Shown: piece by piece, positions 14,296-24,224 of the stretch
Numbering within the stretch: position 1 is the stretch's first letter
Layout of the letters: each line of letters starts with the position of its first letter
Assembly: GCA_963733885.1 (NCBI GenBank)
Contig: CAVTES010000009.1
Coordinates: 372,001-436,000, forward strand
Length of the DNA: 64,000 nt
Direction of reading: 5' to 3'
Source of the DNA: JACVRW01 sp963733885
GTDB taxonomy: Bacteria; Actinomycetota; Thermoleophilia; Solirubrobacterales; Thermoleophilaceae
The notes under the pieces: model-generated
What the model was told of the DNA's origin: nothing
Databases searched by the model: none
What the model saw: the letters and a program-made list of their open reading frames with translations, nothing else
Position numbers and translations under genes: made by a program

Positions 14296-15425
14296 TGCTG
14301 AGCTGGATTCGCGGCGTCGTCGCGGACCGCGGCGAGCACGATCCGGTACCTATCGCCCTGGAGCGCACGGCGTCCGGCGAGGGCTACGCCTTCCGCCTCG
14401 GCGTGCGGGCCGGCTACGGAGGCGGAGAGACCGCCCGCATACCGGTCGGCCGCCGCGTGAACCCCTCCCCCCACCCCATCCTCAAGGAGATCCACCACTG
14501 CGAGGTGGCCGGCCAGACGCTCGAGGCAGCGAACGTCTATGCGCTCAAGGCCAAGGTCGAGCGCCTTCTCGAGACGATCGCCCCCGCCCGGGCGCTGCCG
14601 CTGTGCTACTTCCGCGCCCCGGCGATGGACTACGAGCTGCCGGTGTACGAGCAGGGCGGGTGGCTCACCACCCCGGTCCTCGGCGGTCCTCGGATCCGCT
14701 CGCGCGACCTGGCCGACATCCGGCGGCAGGTGTGCCGCTACCTCGAGTCGGCCGGCTACGTGAACGACGCCGATGAGGTGAGCGTCGGCGTGGTGCGCCC
14801 GCGCGACCTCTCGCGTGTCCCGCCGGCCGCGGTGCTGCGCTCGCTCTCCGACGCCGACCTCTGGCTCCCCTCCGTCGAGGGCACGTCCGAGGACGGCCCC
14901 GTGGTGGGCGTGGTGGGCCACGCGCCCCAGCTGCGCCGCGGCGCCCGGCCCCGGCGCGGCGGCGGCCCCACCGTCGAGGCCACGGCGCCGGCCGCCCCCG
15001 ACGTGGTCTCGCTGATCCGCTACCTCCAGACCGAGCTGGGCCGCGCCGGCCAGGTGGCTTCCTGGGGCCTCTTCGCCAGCGAGGTCCGGCCCGAGATCTG
15101 GGCCGCCGCGGAGGAGCGCACGGACGCCACCGGGTCCCGCCTCGTCGCCCACCTCACCGACGACGCCGCCACCCGTCTGCAGCTCGACGTCCGCCGCACC
15201 GGCGCCGGCGACGTGACCGCGGCGATCGAGGACCGCGGCATCAACGTCTTCCTGGCGCCCGACGAGGGCGCCCTGGCCACCCAGGTGGGCCACCACCTGG
15301 CCGGCTCGGAGTTCCTCCGCCACACGACGGAGGTCGAGATCCACCCGGCCGAGGCGCCCCGCGCGGAGCGCCTCGGCGTGGAGTCCATCCGCGCACACGA
15401 GGAGGTTCACGCAGCATGGAGCTAG
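14295..15425 (+). CDS. unknown protein of the nitrogen operon
   Basis: 376 residues from GTG 14295, which overlaps the PII stop by one base. No family recognised. Seen: an N-terminal domain with ALERTASGEGYAFRLGV and a His/Cys pair in ILKEIHHCEVAGQTLEAANV; a middle with CYFRAPAMDYELPVYEQGG; a basic Pro/Gly linker (about 215-235); and a C-terminal domain ending GINVFLAPDEGALATQVGHHLAG and EVEIHPAEAP. No signal peptide or membrane helix. The 10-base overlap with the next gene (ATG 15416) shows co-translation with the flotillin. It sits among amtB, PII and glnA, so a role in nitrogen control or in assembling the flotillin is plausible but unproven. Confidence 0.75.
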   Translation: MLSWIRGVVADRGEHDPVPIALERTASGEGYAFRLGVRAGYGGGETARIPVGRRVNPSPHPILKEIHHCEVAGQTLEAANVYALKAKVERLLETIAPARALPLCYFRAPAMDYELPVYEQGGWLTTPVLGGPRIRSRDLADIRRQVCRYLESAGYVNDADEVSVGVVRPRDLSRVPPAAVLRSLSDADLWLPSVEGTSEDGPVVGVVGHAPQLRRGARPRRGGGPTVEATAPAAPDVVSLIRYLQTELGRAGQVASWGLFASEVRPEIWAAAEERTDATGSRLVAHLTDDAATRLQLDVRRTGAGDVTAAIEDRGINVFLAPDEGALATQVGHHLAGSEFLRHTTEVEIHPAEAPRAERLGVESIRAHEEVHAAWS

Positions 15426-16741
15426 CGCTCATCATCGGCGGGTCGATCCTCGCCGCACTGCTCCTGATCGCGTTCGCGGTCTGGGCCCACCAGTACGCCA
15501 AGGTCGGCCCGAACGAGGTGCTGATCATCTCCGGCCGCGGCCGCAAGGGGTTACCGCGTCGTGAGAGGCGGCGGCACGTACGTGCGGCCCTTCAGCGAGC
15601 GCGTCCAGCGGCTCTCGCTCGAGCTGATGCAGTTCGACGTGAAGACCTCGGAGACCTACTCGATGCACGGGGTGCCGGTGCAGGTGGACGGCGTCTGCAT
15701 GGTCAAGATCGACGGCTCCGACGAGGGAATCGAGCGCGCCGCGGAGCAGTTCCTGTCGCGCCGCGCGGAGGACATCGTGCGCACGGCGATGCAGGCAGTG
15801 GAGGGCCACATGCGCACCGCCATCGGGGCGCACTCGATCGAGGACGTGTACCGCGACCGTCAGGCGCTCGTGCGCGAGGTGCGCGAGCTCGCCGGCCCCG
15901 ACCTCGAGGCGATGGGCCTCGCGATCGTCTCGCTCACGATCCGCAACGTGGGCGACAAGCAGGGCTACATCGAGGCGCTCGGCCGGCCGCGCACCGCGCA
16001 GGTCAAGCGCGACGCCATCCGCGGCGAGGCCGAGGCCGAGCGTGAGGCCAAGGCCGCGCGCTACGAGGCCGACCTGGCGATCGAGCGCTCCCGCCGCGAC
16101 TTCGAGATCGAGAAGGCGGGCTTCAAGGCCGAGGGCATGAAGGCCGGCGCCGAGGCCGACCTCTCCTACGACCTCCAGAAGGCGATCACCCGCCAGGAGG
16201 TGCGCCGCGCGGAGCTCGAGGTGGAGATCGTGGAGCGCCACAAGGCGATCGAGCTGATGCAGGCCGAGGTGGAGCGGCGCAAGCGCGAGCTGACCGCCGA
16301 GATCGTGGAGCCCGCGATGGCGCGGGCGCGTGAGATCGCCCAGGTGGCCGAGGCCGAGCGCGAGCGGTTGGCGGCGCTCGGCGCCGGCGAGGCCGACGCC
16401 CTTCGGGCCCGCGGCCTGGCCGAGGCCGAGGCCATGGCCGCAAAGGCAGAGTCCTGGAAGGGCTACAACGAGGCCGCGATCACCGACCGGGTGCTCGAGA
16501 TCCTGCCCGAGCTCGCGGCCGCCGTCTCGGCGCCACTCGCCCAGACCGAGAAGATCGTGATGATCGGCGGCGGCAACGGCTCCGGGCCGGGCGCGCACAA
16601 GATCACGCGCGACGTGACGCAGGTGATGGCCGAGCTCCCGGCGGTTGTGGAGGCGCTCACCGGCAAGAGCTTCGAAGAGATCGCGAAGCGGATCCCCGGG
16701 GTGCAGAACGGGGTCGCTGACGCCGAGGCGGAGGAGCTCAA

Positions 16742-16745
<4 letters not shown>
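15416..16745 (+). pseudogene. flotillin/SPFH-domain membrane protein, one-base frameshift
   Basis: From ATG 15416: a membrane helix (LALIIGGSILAALLLIAFAVWA, residues 3-24) then KVGPNEVLIISGRGRK. The frame then breaks in AAGGGGTTAC at 15545-15554; removing one G restores GYRVVRGGGTYVRPF and the whole SPFH domain (about 50-200), followed by the Glu/Ala-rich flotillin coiled coil (200-340) and a C-terminal Gly-rich motif MIGGGNGSG. Intact length would be about 442 residues. Flotillins form oligomeric scaffolds in membrane microdomains. The remainder is well conserved, so the extra G is either very recent or a sequencing error. GTGA overlap with glnA. Confidence 0.85.
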
Positions 16746-18217
<1,472 letters not shown>

Positions 18218-18218
18218 C

Positions 18219-19946
18219 TCAGGCGACCGGCGGCGAGCCGTGGAGCCGGTCGTGCCAGGCGTGCGACCAGGGCATCGCCTTCAGCGCGAGCGCGATCACC
18301 GATCCGAGCATGACCCACGCGGGCCAGAAGTAGTCCGAGCCGCTCGCGACCCAGATCCCGACCAGGAACAGGTTCACGATCGCGAGGGTGCCCGCGGTGG
18401 CGATCAGCCGCCGCGGGGTGCTCGGTAGCTGCCGGGTTGCGGCGAAGCCGCCGACGGGCTCCGTGAAGACGCGCCAGGCGTCGAGCGCGGCGATGAAGGC
18501 CAGGGTCAGGATCGGCCAGACGGGCCAGGCGTTGGGCGCGCCGGTGAGGCCCCAGACGGCAAGGATGACGAACGCGATCGTGCCCAGCGCGATCAGCCGG
18601 TAGCGGAGGCCCCTGCGCCGGCGCTCGGCGAGGGCGCGCATCTGGTCCTCGGTCAGGACGGGCCGGCCAGCCGCCAGGCCGGGGTCGGGCGCGGACAGCG
18701 GGATCGTCGCCATCACGGTGGTGCCGCCGCCAGGTGGGCTCTCGATGTCGACGCAGCCGTCGAGTGCCCCCACGCGGTCCTCGAGGCCCTGAAGCCCGGA
18801 GCCGTTGCCGGGGTTCACACCGCCTACGCCGTCGTCCTTCACGATCACCTCGACCTCGTCGCCCACGACGGTCACGGAGACGGTGGCCTCGGCGGCCTTG
18901 GCGTGCTTGCCGATGTTGGCGAGGCACTCCGACACGACGAAGTAGACGGTCGACTCGACCGGGTCCGGGAGCCGCTGCCCCGGAACGGCCACCAGCTCGA
19001 CCGGCACCAGCGCGCGGCCCGCCAGGTCGTCCAGCGCCGCGGCGAGGCCGCGGTTGGTGAGGATCGCCGGGTGGATGCCGCGGGCGAGGTCTCGGAGCTC
19101 CCTGAGCGCCAGCCCGGCCTCAACATTGGCGGAGCGCACCAGCTCGGCCGCGGCGGGGTCGCCCTCGGCGGCCCGCTTCTCGGCCATGCGCAGGTTGAGC
19201 GAGAGCGCGACGAGGCGCTGCTGGGCGCCGTCGTGGAGGTCGCGCTCGATCCGGCGGCGCTCGGCATCGGCGGCCTCGATGATGCGCGAGCGGGCGTCGC
19301 GGAGGTCGGACACCTGGGCGGTGAGCGCCGGATCCTCGTTCGAGCCGAGCAAGAGCTGTGCGTAGGCGCCGTAACCGCGCCCCAACCAGCCCAGCGCGGG
19401 GATTCCCACCCAGAGAACCACTGCGCCGAGCAGAGCGGCAGCGAGCGCCTCCGGGAGCGTGTCCACATCGATCAGCTGGAACACTGTCCAGTCGGCACCG
19501 TCTGGCACGGCCCAATACCAGAGCGGCAACGTCAGGCCGCTGAGGCCGACGCTCAGAACCGTCAGGGCGACGATGAACGACAGCAGGCCGAAGGGGAACT
19601 GCAGGAACAGGAAGGTGAGGTCCTTCCACGTGGCGGGATCGCCGAGCCGGGCGCGCAGGCGGACCCACCAGCCGCCCTCGGGCAGCGGCCGGTAGGGGCT
19701 CGCGATGTGGTTACCGGTGAGCGCGCTGATGGTGCGCCGCTCGACCTCGGCCAACCAGCCCCAGGCGTAGACGGACGCGATCAGGATCGGGATGCCCACG
19801 AGCGTCACCGCAAGCCCGATGCCGATCGACAGGGCCGTGACCAGGAAGACGAACTCGACGATCCCCAGCACGCCCGCGGTCAGGAGATACCCGATGCGCG
19901 TGTAGGTGCGGGGATCAAGGAGGTCCCTGTTCAGACGGGCGATCAC
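18219..19946 (-). CDS. membrane sensor histidine kinase (HisKA_3 type)
   Basis: 575 residues. Four or so N-terminal membrane helices (about 20-65, 110-140, 165-190), then a linker helix and the phosphoacceptor His238 in RRIERDLHDGAQQRL. The ATPase domain has an N-box (ECLANIGKHAKA), DDGVGG, GSGLQGLEDRV and GGGTTV. The family is that of NarL-type two-component kinases. Unusually the protein continues after the ATPase with two or three more membrane helices (about 470-560). No response regulator is adjacent. Convergent with glnA, so a nitrogen role is only possible by neighbourhood. Confidence 0.9.
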   Translation of the reverse strand: MIARLNRDLLDPRTYTRIGYLLTAGVLGIVEFVFLVTALSIGIGLAVTLVGIPILIASVYAWGWLAEVERRTISALTGNHIASPYRPLPEGGWWVRLRARLGDPATWKDLTFLFLQFPFGLLSFIVALTVLSVGLSGLTLPLWYWAVPDGADWTVFQLIDVDTLPEALAAALLGAVVLWVGIPALGWLGRGYGAYAQLLLGSNEDPALTAQVSDLRDARSRIIEAADAERRRIERDLHDGAQQRLVALSLNLRMAEKRAAEGDPAAAELVRSANVEAGLALRELRDLARGIHPAILTNRGLAAALDDLAGRALVPVELVAVPGQRLPDPVESTVYFVVSECLANIGKHAKAAEATVSVTVVGDEVEVIVKDDGVGGVNPGNGSGLQGLEDRVGALDGCVDIESPPGGGTTVMATIPLSAPDPGLAAGRPVLTEDQMRALAERRRRGLRYRLIALGTIAFVILAVWGLTGAPNAWPVWPILTLAFIAALDAWRVFTEPVGGFAATRQLPSTPRRLIATAGTLAIVNLFLVGIWVASGSDYFWPAWVMLGSVIALALKAMPWSHAWHDRLHGSPPVA

Positions 19947-20004
19947 GCTGTCAAATCTATGGGCGGTCCGGCCGGGGGTCCATACGGGCAGCCGTACCCG
20001 GGTG

Positions 20005-20010
20005 TACGGT
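20005..20010 (+). promoter_or_regulatory. -10-like TACGGT, leaderless spacing
   Basis: TACGGT ends 7 bases before the ATG at 20018; no ribosome site in between. Confidence 0.4.
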
Positions 20011-20017
20011 CCCCCGA

Positions 20018-21430
20018 ATGCGACGCCTTCGCGCCGCGATTGGAGTAGGCCTGGTGGCGGTGGTCGCCGCGGCCCCGGCAGCCCAGGGCGCGCCCGCCGA
20101 GCGCGCCGATGCGCCTGGGCAAGCGGCCGCCTTCCCGGCTAAGGAGTCGATCCGCACGGCGCGCGCCTTCGTCAACCGCCGGGCCATCAGCTCCCTCGCG
20201 GTGATCGACTCCGCCGGCCGTCTCCGCGGCCACGCCCTCCACCGGCGCTACCCGTCGGCGAGCATCGTGAAGGTCATGCTGCTGGTGGCGTACCTGAGGA
20301 CGCTCGAGGGCCGCATGCCCCCGCCCGCCGAGCAGCAGCTGCTCCACACGATGATCGTGGTGTCGGGCAACAAGGTGGCGTCGATCGTGCAGGGGAAGGT
20401 CGGGACGGCGGCGCTGTGGAAGGTCGCGCGGGATGCGGGGATGCGCGACTTCTCGGTGTCCGGCAGCTGGGGCTCGTCCCTCATCAGCGCGGCCGACCAG
20501 GCCCGCTTCTTCCGCCGCTTCGACCCCATGATCCCGGCGGGCACGCGCGAGTACGCCCGCGAGCTGATGTCCTCGATCGACGCGCGGCAGCGCTGGGGCT
20601 TCCCGCGCCCGGCGCTGGACCTCGGCTTCGACGCCTTCTTCAAGATCGGCTGGCGAGGCACCGCCGCCGGCCGGCTCGTGCACGCGGCGGGCATGTTCGA
20701 GCGCGAGGCCGAGCGGGTGTCGGTCGTGGTGCTGACCGACGGGAACCCGTCGCACGACTACGGCACGGACACCATCCGGGGCGCCGCCAAGCGGGTCTTC
20801 CGCGTACCCGGTGCGGCCGGCGCCGCCACGGCCCGGCAGCAGGGCGAGGCGGGCTCTCCCGCCCATCGCCGCGCCGGCCTCGTGGACGTGCACCGCTACG
20901 CGCCCGGCATCGCCCTCGACATCACCTACGCCGGCACGGACAACATCACCGGCAGGCGGCTCCCTGGGTACTGCGAGCCGTGGGCACTGATGCTCGAGCC
21001 CGCCGCCCGCGATCTCGGCCGCGTCCAGCGCTACCTGCGCCGCCGGAACCGCAGCCTCCTGATCATGGACGCCTACCGTCCCGCTCGGGCCACGCGCGCC
21101 CTGGTCCGCTGGGCCGAGCGGACCGGACGCGGCCACCTGGTGGGCACCTATATCGCGCGCCGCAGCCGCCACAACCTCGGCAGCGCCGTCGATCTCACGC
21201 TCGTCCGCGCCTCGGACGGCAAGCGGCTCAAGATGGGCCGCTACGACGCGCTCGGCCCCGGCGCCCACACGTTCGAGGCCAACGGAGCCGTGCTGCGCAA
21301 CCGCCTCGCGCTCAAGAACGCGATGGAGCGCTTCGGCTTCACCAACTACTGGCGCGAGTGGTGGCACTACGAGCACCGGCTGACCGGCAGCACCTACCTC
21401 GATCTCCCGCTCGGCTGCGGGACCGGCTAG
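20018..21430 (+). CDS. secreted fusion: penicillin-binding-like serine hydrolase + VanX-type D-Ala-D-Ala dipeptidase
   Basis: 470 residues. A signal peptide (1-24, ending AAQGA) leads a class A beta-lactamase-like domain with Ser82-x-x-Lys85 (SIVK), S116-G-N118 and KIGWRG, the three active-site boxes of the serine penicillin-recognising fold. From about residue 290 it is a peptidase M15D: TYAGTDNITG, DAYRPARATRAL, SRHNLGSAVD (His385, Asp392, zinc) and EWWHYE (447-452, catalytic Glu and zinc His). VanX enzymes cut free D-Ala-D-Ala. Two peptidoglycan-directed activities on one exported chain is an uncommon arrangement. Likely acts in wall turnover or recycling; antibiotic resistance cannot be inferred. 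Confidence 0.88.
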   Translation: MRRLRAAIGVGLVAVVAAAPAAQGAPAERADAPGQAAAFPAKESIRTARAFVNRRAISSLAVIDSAGRLRGHALHRRYPSASIVKVMLLVAYLRTLEGRMPPPAEQQLLHTMIVVSGNKVASIVQGKVGTAALWKVARDAGMRDFSVSGSWGSSLISAADQARFFRRFDPMIPAGTREYARELMSSIDARQRWGFPRPALDLGFDAFFKIGWRGTAAGRLVHAAGMFEREAERVSVVVLTDGNPSHDYGTDTIRGAAKRVFRVPGAAGAATARQQGEAGSPAHRRAGLVDVHRYAPGIALDITYAGTDNITGRRLPGYCEPWALMLEPAARDLGRVQRYLRRRNRSLLIMDAYRPARATRALVRWAERTGRGHLVGTYIARRSRHNLGSAVDLTLVRASDGKRLKMGRYDALGPGAHTFEANGAVLRNRLALKNAMERFGFTNYWREWWHYEHRLTGSTYLDLPLGCGTG

Positions 21431-21741
21431 CCGGCGGCCGCCTGCTTGAGGTCCGCCGCGAACGTCGTGTACTCGTAGATGGGCAGCGCCTCGGTCTTCA
21501 CCGTCGCGCCCATCTCCTTGATGATCGGCAGGCCGGACAGGGCGCGGTCGAGCGTCTCGGCGTCCGGGAAGTCGCACACCGCCAGCACCACGCGCTGACC
21601 TGACACCTTCCAGGCGTGCTTGATCGCACCCGCATCCATGGCCGCCAGGGCGGCGTCGCCCTCGCGATCCCACATCTCGATCAGCTCGCGATTTGACATA
21701 CCGTCCGCCTGGCGGACGTCGAAGCGCACGAAGAACAGCAT
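21427..21741 (-). CDS. muconolactone isomerase-like ferredoxin-fold protein
   Basis: 104 residues, a single alpha/beta dimeric barrel domain. MLFFVRFDVRQADGMSNRE, ALAAMDAGAIKHAWKVSG and DAETLDRALSGLPI resemble the muconolactone delta-isomerase family. Many members are not catechol-pathway enzymes, and no such genes are nearby, so function is open. 11 bases downstream of the glyoxalase-fold gene on the same strand; 4 bases overlap the convergent VanX fusion gene. Confidence 0.8.
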   Translation of the reverse strand: MLFFVRFDVRQADGMSNRELIEMWDREGDAALAAMDAGAIKHAWKVSGQRVVLAVCDFPDAETLDRALSGLPIIKEMGATVKTEALPIYEYTTFAADLKQAAAG

Positions 21742-21752
21742 CCGTTCTCCTC

Positions 21753-22154
21753 CTAGTCCTGTGGCGTCTCGAAGGCGCCGTCGATCAGCTCGATCCGGTA
21801 CCCGTCCGGATCCTGCACGAAGCAGATGCGGAACTCCTCCCGCCCGCCCGGGTGGTACGGCGGCTTTTCCGGCTCGATGCCGGTGGCGGCGAGCCGCTCG
21901 AGCACGCCGTCGAGGTCCTCGACCGACAGTGCGATGTGCCCGTACCCGCTGCCCAGGTCGTACGGCTCGGCCTGGCCCTCGTTTACGGTGAGCTCGAGCG
22001 TGTCGCCGTCGCCCGGCAGGCCGAGGTAGAGGTTGTAGGCCCCCTCGAACTGGAGCCGCCCGCGCCGCTCGTAGCCGAGCGTCTCATAGAAGCGCAGCGA
22101 GGCATCGACATCGCGCACGCGCATGTTGGTGTGGACGTATCGCATGGCCGGCAT
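21753..22154 (-). CDS. glyoxalase I-like (VOC) protein, lactoylglutathione-lyase type
   Basis: 133 residues with two beta-alpha-beta-beta-beta halves. Metal ligands expected of glyoxalase I are in place: His in MRYVHTNMRV, Glu in DTLELTVN, His in GYGHIALSV and Glu in GYRIELIDG. The enzyme would detoxify methylglyoxal with a thiol cofactor; actinobacteria usually use mycothiol rather than glutathione. Co-directional with the small isomerase-like gene. Confidence 0.88.
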   Translation of the reverse strand: MPAMRYVHTNMRVRDVDASLRFYETLGYERRGRLQFEGAYNLYLGLPGDGDTLELTVNEGQAEPYDLGSGYGHIALSVEDLDGVLERLAATGIEPEKPPYHPGGREEFRICFVQDPDGYRIELIDGAFETPQD

Positions 22155-22236
22155 CTTCGCCTACCCGCGGGCGGTGTGGCCTGCGATCGCCTCCAGGGCA
22201 TCTCCGAGGTGGGGACCCTCGCACGGATCTCACAAA

Positions 22237-22270
22237 TCTGTCACCACCGATGCGCATCGTCGGTGACAGA
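22237..22270. promoter_or_regulatory. 34-base double inverted repeat in the glyoxalase/nadE gap
   Basis: Outer arms TCTGTCACC (22237-22245) and GGTGACAGA (22262-22270) are perfect; inside them CGATGCGCATCG (22248-22259) is a perfect palindrome. Located in the 270-base gap between the divergent glyoxalase and nadE genes, where nothing else is seen. Suits a dimer-of-dimers operator or an RNA hairpin. Confidence 0.6.
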
Positions 22271-22412
22271 CCTGTTGGAGCGAAGTGATGACCGTCGGCT
22301 GGCGCCGCGCCTGTCTGAGCGCCGGGGTGGCAAGCAGCGGCTGGCCACGACCACCCGGACACCGACGGCTGCCGGCTGCTGCTGGAAGCGGTGATGGAGT
22401 AGCCGAAGTAGC

Positions 22413-22418
22413 GATACT
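22413..22418 (+). promoter_or_regulatory. -10-like GATACT, leaderless spacing
   Basis: GATACT ends 6 bases before the nadE ATG at 22425. Confidence 0.4.
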
Positions 22419-22424
22419 TACGGC

Positions 22425-24221
22425 ATGCCCCCCGGCCAAGACCTGCTGAGGGTCGCCCTCGCCCAGATCGACCCGACCGTCGGCGACATCCGGGGCAACG
22501 CCCGCAAAATCGCAGAGCACATCAGCGCCGCCCGCGAGCAAGGGGCGGCGCTGGTCGTGTTTCCGGAGCTCACGGTCAGCGGCTACCCGCCCGAAGACCT
22601 CCTGCTGAAGACCTCCTTCCTGGACGAGGTGGGCGCCGCGCTCGAGGAGCTCGCCGCCCAGACGCGGGGCATCGTGGCGCTCGTCGGGTTCCCCGAGCGG
22701 GCCGACGACGTCTACAACTCCGCGGCCGTGCTCGCCGACGGGGAGGTGGCCGCGGTCTACCGCAAGATGTACCTCCCCAACTACGGGGTGTTCGACGAGC
22801 AGCGCTATTTCCAGTCCGGCTCCGAGGCGGGCATCTTCGAGCTGAACGGCATCCCCATCGGGGTCTCGATCTGCGAGGACATCTGGGAGCCCGGGCCGCC
22901 CGCGATGACCGAGGCGCTGGCCGGCGCACTGGTGATCGTCAACCTGTCCGCCTCCCCCTACCGAGCCGGCTACGGCCACGCCCGCGAGCGCATGCTTGTG
23001 CAGCGGGCGGTGGACAACCTCGCCGCGATCGTGTTCGTCAACATTGTCGGCGGCCAGGATGAGCTGGTGTTCGACGGCCACAGCCTCGCGATCGACCAGG
23101 ACGGCCGCGTGCTCGCCCGCTGCCGGCAGTTCGAGGAGTGCCTGACGCTCTGCACCATCGACCCGCGCGAGGTTGCCTCGGCGCGCCTGCGTGACACGCG
23201 CCACCGCGTGAACGTGCGCCGCCAGCGTCGCGCGTCCCAGATCGCGGAGCCGCCCGCGGTGCACCTGGCGAGCCTCGAGCTCGACGGCCGGACGACGGAC
23301 ACCGTGGGCGGCAGCGTCGCGGAGCTGCTCGACCCCGACGCCGAGCTGTACGCAGCCCTCCGCACCGGCCTGCGCGACTACGTGGAGAAGAACCGCTTCG
23401 AGCGGGTCGTGCTCGCCCTGTCCGGTGGGATCGACTCCGCGCTCGTCGCGATGGTGGCGGCCGACGCGCTCGGCCCGGAGCGAGTCACGTGCGTCTCGAT
23501 GCCCTCCCCCTTCTCGAGCGAGGGGACCCGCGCCGACGCGCGCACCATCGCCGAGAACCTCGGCACCGAGTTCCTCGAGATATCGATCGAGGACGCCATG
23601 GGCGCCTACGACGCCATGCTGGCCGAGGCATTCGCCGGCCGCGACCCCGACGTGGCTGAGGAGAACGTCCAGGCCCGCATCCGCGGCAACGTGGTGATGG
23701 CGCTGTCGAACAAGTTCGGCTGGCTCGTGCTCACCACCGGCAACAAGTCGGAGCTGTCGGTGGGCTACGCGACCCTCTATGGCGACATGGCGGGCGGCCT
23801 CGGCGTGCTCAAGGACGTCTTCAAGGGCACCGTCTACGGCCTGGTCCGCTGGCGCAACGAGCAGGAAGGCCGCGACCTGGTGCCCGCGAGCGTGCTGGAG
23901 CGCCCGCCCTCGGCCGAGCTCCGCGCCGAGCAGACCGACCAGGACTCGCTGCCCGAGTACGAAGTGCTGGACGCCATCCTGGCCGGCTACGTCGAGGAGG
24001 ACCTGGACGCCGTGGAGCTCGTCCGCCGCGGGCTGCCACGGGGAGACGTCGAGCGCGTGATCCGCATGGTCGACAAGGCCGAGTACAAGCGCAGGCAGGC
24101 GCCGCCCGGCATCAAGATCTCCACGAAGGCCTTCGGCCGTGACCGGCGCCTGCCGATCACGAACCGCTACGAGGGCCGCGACGACGACACCCCCGAGCGG
24201 CGGCTGCGGGCGCTCGGGTAG
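22425..24221 (+). CDS. nadE: glutamine-dependent NAD+ synthetase
   Basis: 598 residues. The N-terminal nitrilase-type glutaminase carries the triad Glu48 (FPELTVSGYPPEDLL), Lys114 (YRKMYLPNYGVFDE) and Cys150 (VSICEDIW). The C-terminal synthetase has the P-loop SGGIDSALVAM (from 333), QARIRGNVVMALSNK and TGNKSELSVGYATLYGDM. It amidates deamido-NAD using ammonia from glutamine, the last step of NAD synthesis. Length fits two-domain bacterial enzymes. The cyclase gene starts 4 bases after its stop. Confidence 0.95.
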   Translation: MPPGQDLLRVALAQIDPTVGDIRGNARKIAEHISAAREQGAALVVFPELTVSGYPPEDLLLKTSFLDEVGAALEELAAQTRGIVALVGFPERADDVYNSAAVLADGEVAAVYRKMYLPNYGVFDEQRYFQSGSEAGIFELNGIPIGVSICEDIWEPGPPAMTEALAGALVIVNLSASPYRAGYGHARERMLVQRAVDNLAAIVFVNIVGGQDELVFDGHSLAIDQDGRVLARCRQFEECLTLCTIDPREVASARLRDTRHRVNVRRQRRASQIAEPPAVHLASLELDGRTTDTVGGSVAELLDPDAELYAALRTGLRDYVEKNRFERVVLALSGGIDSALVAMVAADALGPERVTCVSMPSPFSSEGTRADARTIAENLGTEFLEISIEDAMGAYDAMLAEAFAGRDPDVAEENVQARIRGNVVMALSNKFGWLVLTTGNKSELSVGYATLYGDMAGGLGVLKDVFKGTVYGLVRWRNEQEGRDLVPASVLERPPSAELRAEQTDQDSLPEYEVLDAILAGYVEEDLDAVELVRRGLPRGDVERVIRMVDKAEYKRRQAPPGIKISTKAFGRDRRLPITNRYEGRDDDTPERRLRALG

Positions 24222-24224
24222 GCG

